Shown piece after piece: positions 60,901-64,000 of a stretch of DNA of 64,000 bases (positions are counted from its first letter, which is position 1; every line of letters starts with the position of its first letter). Both the position numbers and the translations under genes were made by a program. The notes beneath the pieces are model-generated. The model saw nothing but the letters and a program-made list of their open reading frames with translations, did no database searches and had not been told where the DNA came from. The DNA is taken from NCBI GenBank assembly GCA_964517495.1, contig CAZFER010000004.1:1-64000 (forward strand). The letters run 5' to 3'. The DNA is from CAZFER01 sp964517495 (GTDB taxonomy: Bacteria > Hinthialibacterota > Hinthialibacteria > Hinthialibacterales > Hinthialibacteraceae).

Positions 60901-63900
60901 ATGGTTCAAAACGTTGTAAAAGATCAAAGTTTATTGGCTCAGCGGATGGAGGAACTTTGTGCGCGAGAGTCGTTTCATACTGTTTCTCAACAAATGGCAA
61001 AAGGTAATATGCTTTTGTGCGGGCAGGCGGTGGGATCATCCAAGGCCCTTTTGATTACCCATTTGGCGCAAAAACTTAAAACCAACATAGTTGTGGTTAC
61101 CCCCGAACAAAGCAGTGCTTATTTAATGCTCGATGATATCGAGTTTTTTTTGGGCGAACAAAATATAAATATCCCTGTTTTTGTTTACCCCCATCTTGAA
61201 ATCCTCCCCTATGAATCTCAAGTGCCGGAATTAGCCATCAGCATGGAGCGTTTGGCTCCCATCCAATATCATCTTGAGTATCAAGGTGAATCTTCATCAG
61301 ATTCGCCCATGATTATTATTGCTCCTGTTTCAGCCGTTTTAAAAAAAGTTCCTCCCATTTTCATGTTTAGTCAAAAAGGGCTTCATTGCAAACGAGAGGA
61401 AGAGCATAGCCGGGATACCTTAACCGAATGGTTGGTGGAACAGGGATATGAATACCGGGATCTGGTTGCCCAGCGAGGTGATTTTTCCGTCCGAGGCGAT
61501 ATTGTTGATATCTATTCGTTTTCTTATCCTGATCCTATCCGTATCGAATTTTGGGGTGATGAAATTGATTCCATTCGCTTATTTCATGTTTCTACTCAAC
61601 GATCAAAAGAAACCATTGATGAGGTGGTATTATATCCCAGCCATGAAGACACGTTGATACGTGAAGCCTTGCAGAACAATCAAGAGCTTCAGTGGTTTCA
61701 TCATCTGTTTGGAGATAACAGTTTGGTCGTACTGGCGGATGGGGATGAAGTCGAGAAAGAAGGTGAATCATTCGCATCACTGGTGGAAAAACGCTATCAC
61801 GAAGTGCTGGCTCATCCGGATGATGAACATGAAATTCATTTGAGTGAAGAGGATTTTCATAAACATAATCAGGCGGTTATGGAGCCTCCTCATGTGTTAT
61901 ACGGACGCTTTCACGAACTGGAGGATGCGATTGAAGATCATCCCTATTTAACGCTCACCGATTTCACCCTTGAGCCGGGTGATTTAAATGTCAATATCGG
62001 ATTCACTACTCCTGAAATCTTTGGCGATGATAAAAAGGAACGTATCGCGGCATTAATCCATTTGTGTTCAGCGGGGACAGAAGTACTGATTGTATGCGAT
62101 AATACCGGCCAGCAAAGCCGGTTGGATGAAATTCTCGGGGCCCACCGCGAAGAATCAGAAAAACATGGCGAGATCGATATTGCCTACCCGCAAACCTATG
62201 TGGGCGCCATGCATCGTGGCTTTGGCAGCCATATTCCCAATTTATTGATCTGTACTGACCGTGAAATTTTTGGCCGATACCGCCGTTTTCGCGCGCCGGT
62301 TCGTGATGGCATTGCCCTCCCCATAACCGACTTGCTGGATTTAAAACCTGGGGCTTACGTTGTCCATATCGATCATGGTATCGGGCGTTTTGTCCGCATC
62401 ACCCGTATGGAACACGAAGGCAGTGAAGGTGAATTTTTGGAGTTGGAATATGCCAATAACGGTGTTCTTTATGTCCCTCTCGACCAGATTGATAAAGTGG
62501 GGCAATACGTAGGGGGTGAAAACGCCGAACCCTCCCTTTCAAAATTAGGCACCAAAAACTGGGAACGCACCAAAGCCCGGGCTCGCCAGGCAATAGAAGA
62601 TATGGCGGAAGAATTGCTGGAACTTTACGCCACCCGCTCTATTCAAAAAGGGCATTCTTTCAATAAAGATACCCCCTGGCAACATGAATTTGAGGCATCT
62701 TTTTTGTATGAAGAAACCCCGGATCAATGGAGGGCTATCGAAGAAGTTAAGCGGGACATGGAAAATAATGAATCCATGGATCGTTTGATCTGCGGTGATG
62801 TGGGTTTTGGCAAAACAGAAGTGGCAATCCGCGCCGCCTTTAAAGCGGTGATGGATGGCAAACAAGTAGCCATCCTGGTGCCTACCACTATTTTATGTCA
62901 GCAGCATTACACCACTTTTAAAGAGCGTCTGGCGGATTACCCAATCCAGGTGGAAATGCTCTCCCGATTTATCAGTGATGGAGAGCAAAAAAAGGTGGTT
63001 AAATCGGTTATGGATGGCGATGTTGATATTGTAATCGGCACTCATAGGCTCTTATCCAAGGATGTTAAATTTTCTTCACTCGGTCTGGTGATCATCGATG
63101 AAGAGCAGCGTTTTGGTGTTAAGCATAAAGAGCGTCTGCGCCAAATCCGTAAAACCGTGGATACCATAACATTGACTGCCACACCGATTCCGCGAACGCT
63201 TTATATGTCATTGTCTGGTATCCGCAATATGAGTATGGTCAGTACACCGCCCAAAAATCGTCTACCCATCGAAACCTATATTATGGAATGGTCGCCAGAA
63301 GTGATTGAAAATGCTATCTTGAGGGAACTTTCACGTGATGGGCAGGTTTATTTTGTCCATAATCGCGTTGAATCGATTCTCCACATCGCCAATTATGTGC
63401 AGGATTTAGTGCCTCAAGCCCGTGTGTGTGTTGGGCATGGCCAGATGCCGGAACATGAGTTGGAACAGGTAATGATGCAGTTTATCCATCATGAATATGA
63501 TGTTTTGGTGGCCACCAGCATTATCGAAAATGGTTTGGATATCCCCAATGTCAACACCATCGTTATTAATCGGGCGGATCATTTCGGGCTTTCGCAGTTA
63601 TACCAGCTGCGTGGGCGCGTAGGGCGCGACCGCCATCGCGCCTATTGCTACTTGTTGGTGCCCAGCAAAAAAGGGCTATCCACCCTGGCCCGCCGCCGGT
63701 TGTTGGCTTTGCAAGAGCATAACCAGCTGGGAGCGGGATTTCATCTCGCTATGCGTGATATGGAATTGCGCGGAATCGGCAACATTTTGGGACGCCAGCA
63801 GCATGGCCATATCGCTGCCATTGGTTTTGACCTCTATTCCAAGCTACTTTCGGAAACTGTCACAACTCTGAAAGGTAGCAAAGGCTTAAACCTTGAATGG

Positions 63901-64000
63901 GAAACCACCCTCGAAATGGTGCCCAAAGGCACTATTCCCCCTGCTTATGTGGAAAGCAGCAAACAGCGTATGTCATTACACCAGCGTATTGCGAAGATTA
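60901..64000 (+). CDS. mfd: Transcription-repair coupling factor (3' end beyond window)
   Basis: The frame is open from ATG 60901 to the right edge, so 1033 codons of roughly 1150 are present. The UvrB-like N-terminal module is about residues 20-400 (LPYESQVPELAISMERLAPI). The RNA polymerase-interacting CarD-like domain follows near 480 (LKPGAYVVHIDHGIGRFVRI, LELEYANNGVLYVPLDQI). The RecG-like motor has CGDVGFGKTEVAIRAAFKAV (Walker A), IIDEEQRFGVKHK (DEEQ), TATPIPRTLYMSLSGIRNMS and QLRGRVGRDRHRAY (motif VI). The TRG motif region GAGFHLAMRDMELRGIGNIL is also complete. Mfd pushes stalled RNA polymerase off damaged DNA and recruits UvrA. No strong ribosome binding site is visible. Confidence 0.97.
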   Translation, partial: MVQNVVKDQSLLAQRMEELCARESFHTVSQQMAKGNMLLCGQAVGSSKALLITHLAQKLKTNIVVVTPEQSSAYLMLDDIEFFLGEQNINIPVFVYPHLEILPYESQVPELAISMERLAPIQYHLEYQGESSSDSPMIIIAPVSAVLKKVPPIFMFSQKGLHCKREEEHSRDTLTEWLVEQGYEYRDLVAQRGDFSVRGDIVDIYSFSYPDPIRIEFWGDEIDSIRLFHVSTQRSKETIDEVVLYPSHEDTLIREALQNNQELQWFHHLFGDNSLVVLADGDEVEKEGESFASLVEKRYHEVLAHPDDEHEIHLSEEDFHKHNQAVMEPPHVLYGRFHELEDAIEDHPYLTLTDFTLEPGDLNVNIGFTTPEIFGDDKKERIAALIHLCSAGTEVLIVCDNTGQQSRLDEILGAHREESEKHGEIDIAYPQTYVGAMHRGFGSHIPNLLICTDREIFGRYRRFRAPVRDGIALPITDLLDLKPGAYVVHIDHGIGRFVRITRMEHEGSEGEFLELEYANNGVLYVPLDQIDKVGQYVGGENAEPSLSKLGTKNWERTKARARQAIEDMAEELLELYATRSIQKGHSFNKDTPWQHEFEASFLYEETPDQWRAIEEVKRDMENNESMDRLICGDVGFGKTEVAIRAAFKAVMDGKQVAILVPTTILCQQHYTTFKERLADYPIQVEMLSRFISDGEQKKVVKSVMDGDVDIVIGTHRLLSKDVKFSSLGLVIIDEEQRFGVKHKERLRQIRKTVDTITLTATPIPRTLYMSLSGIRNMSMVSTPPKNRLPIETYIMEWSPEVIENAILRELSRDGQVYFVHNRVESILHIANYVQDLVPQARVCVGHGQMPEHELEQVMMQFIHHEYDVLVATSIIENGLDIPNVNTIVINRADHFGLSQLYQLRGRVGRDRHRAYCYLLVPSKKGLSTLARRRLLALQEHNQLGAGFHLAMRDMELRGIGNILGRQQHGHIAAIGFDLYSKLLSETVTTLKGSKGLNLEWETTLEMVPKGTIPPAYVESSKQRMSLHQRIAKI

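Overview
The window looks like part of the chromosome of an uncultured Gram-negative bacterium, moderately AT-rich. Outer-membrane lifestyle is suggested by lipoproteins, O-antigen-ligase-like proteins, an alpha-2-macroglobulin/PBP1C pair and a secretin-derived protein. The mix of a Tat-exported sulfatase, Tat-exported xylose-isomerase-like TIM barrel, CehA-type metallohydrolase, NodB deacetylase, secreted nitrilase and pseudopilins with a characteristic Gly/Asp-rich tail resembles candidate phyla near the PVC/FCB groups (Hydrogenedentota, Sumerlaeota or similar). That placement is inference. No rRNA, tRNA, CRISPR, phage or intact transposase was seen.

Layout. 1-2834: tail of a sensor kinase, a sulfatase and a lectin-like lipoprotein. 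2821-13787: surface-polysaccharide genes (a GT39-like membrane glycosyltransferase, two membrane proteins with C-terminal TPRs of the O-antigen polymerase/ligase type, a GT4 glycosyltransferase, a clan GH-A-like glycosidase) with aroQ between them. 13980-24075: mostly exported proteins (FN3 lipoprotein, pseudopilin, esterase, sugar dehydrogenase, signal-peptide-bearing O-methyltransferase), separated by many palindromic repeats. 24152-29173: a propeller/GGDEF diguanylate cyclase preceded by a coupled micro-ORF, then a UvrD/Rep helicase. 29608-33575: TIM-barrel isomerase, FliK-like protein, heme A synthase and a DUF1080 relic. 33582-40437: secreted carbohydrate- and amide-active enzymes. 40581-42762: a sigma-region-4-only protein, a zinc-finger anti-sigma factor and a secretin-derived protein. 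42841-50909: alpha-2-macroglobulin with PBP1C. 51232-51615: a decayed vapBC toxin-antitoxin pair. 51689-60734: radical SAM protein, a three-part fusion ending in a pseudopilin head, acyl-CoA synthetase-like enzyme, cobalamin adenosyltransferase, PAS-GGDEF cyclase, a disordered protein and endonuclease V. 60901-64000: mfd, running off the right edge.

Five dispersed short palindromic repeat families (called A to E here) fill most non-coding gaps. One 16-base core of family B also lies in frame inside the alpha-2-macroglobulin gene. The most unusual protein is the DUF2092-like/redoxin-like/pseudopilin-head fusion at 53368-55080. The most system-like unit is the sigma4/anti-sigma/secretin-like operon at 40581-42762. 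Several relics (vapBC, the DUF1080 tail, the sigma-2 remnant) show ongoing deletion and decay.
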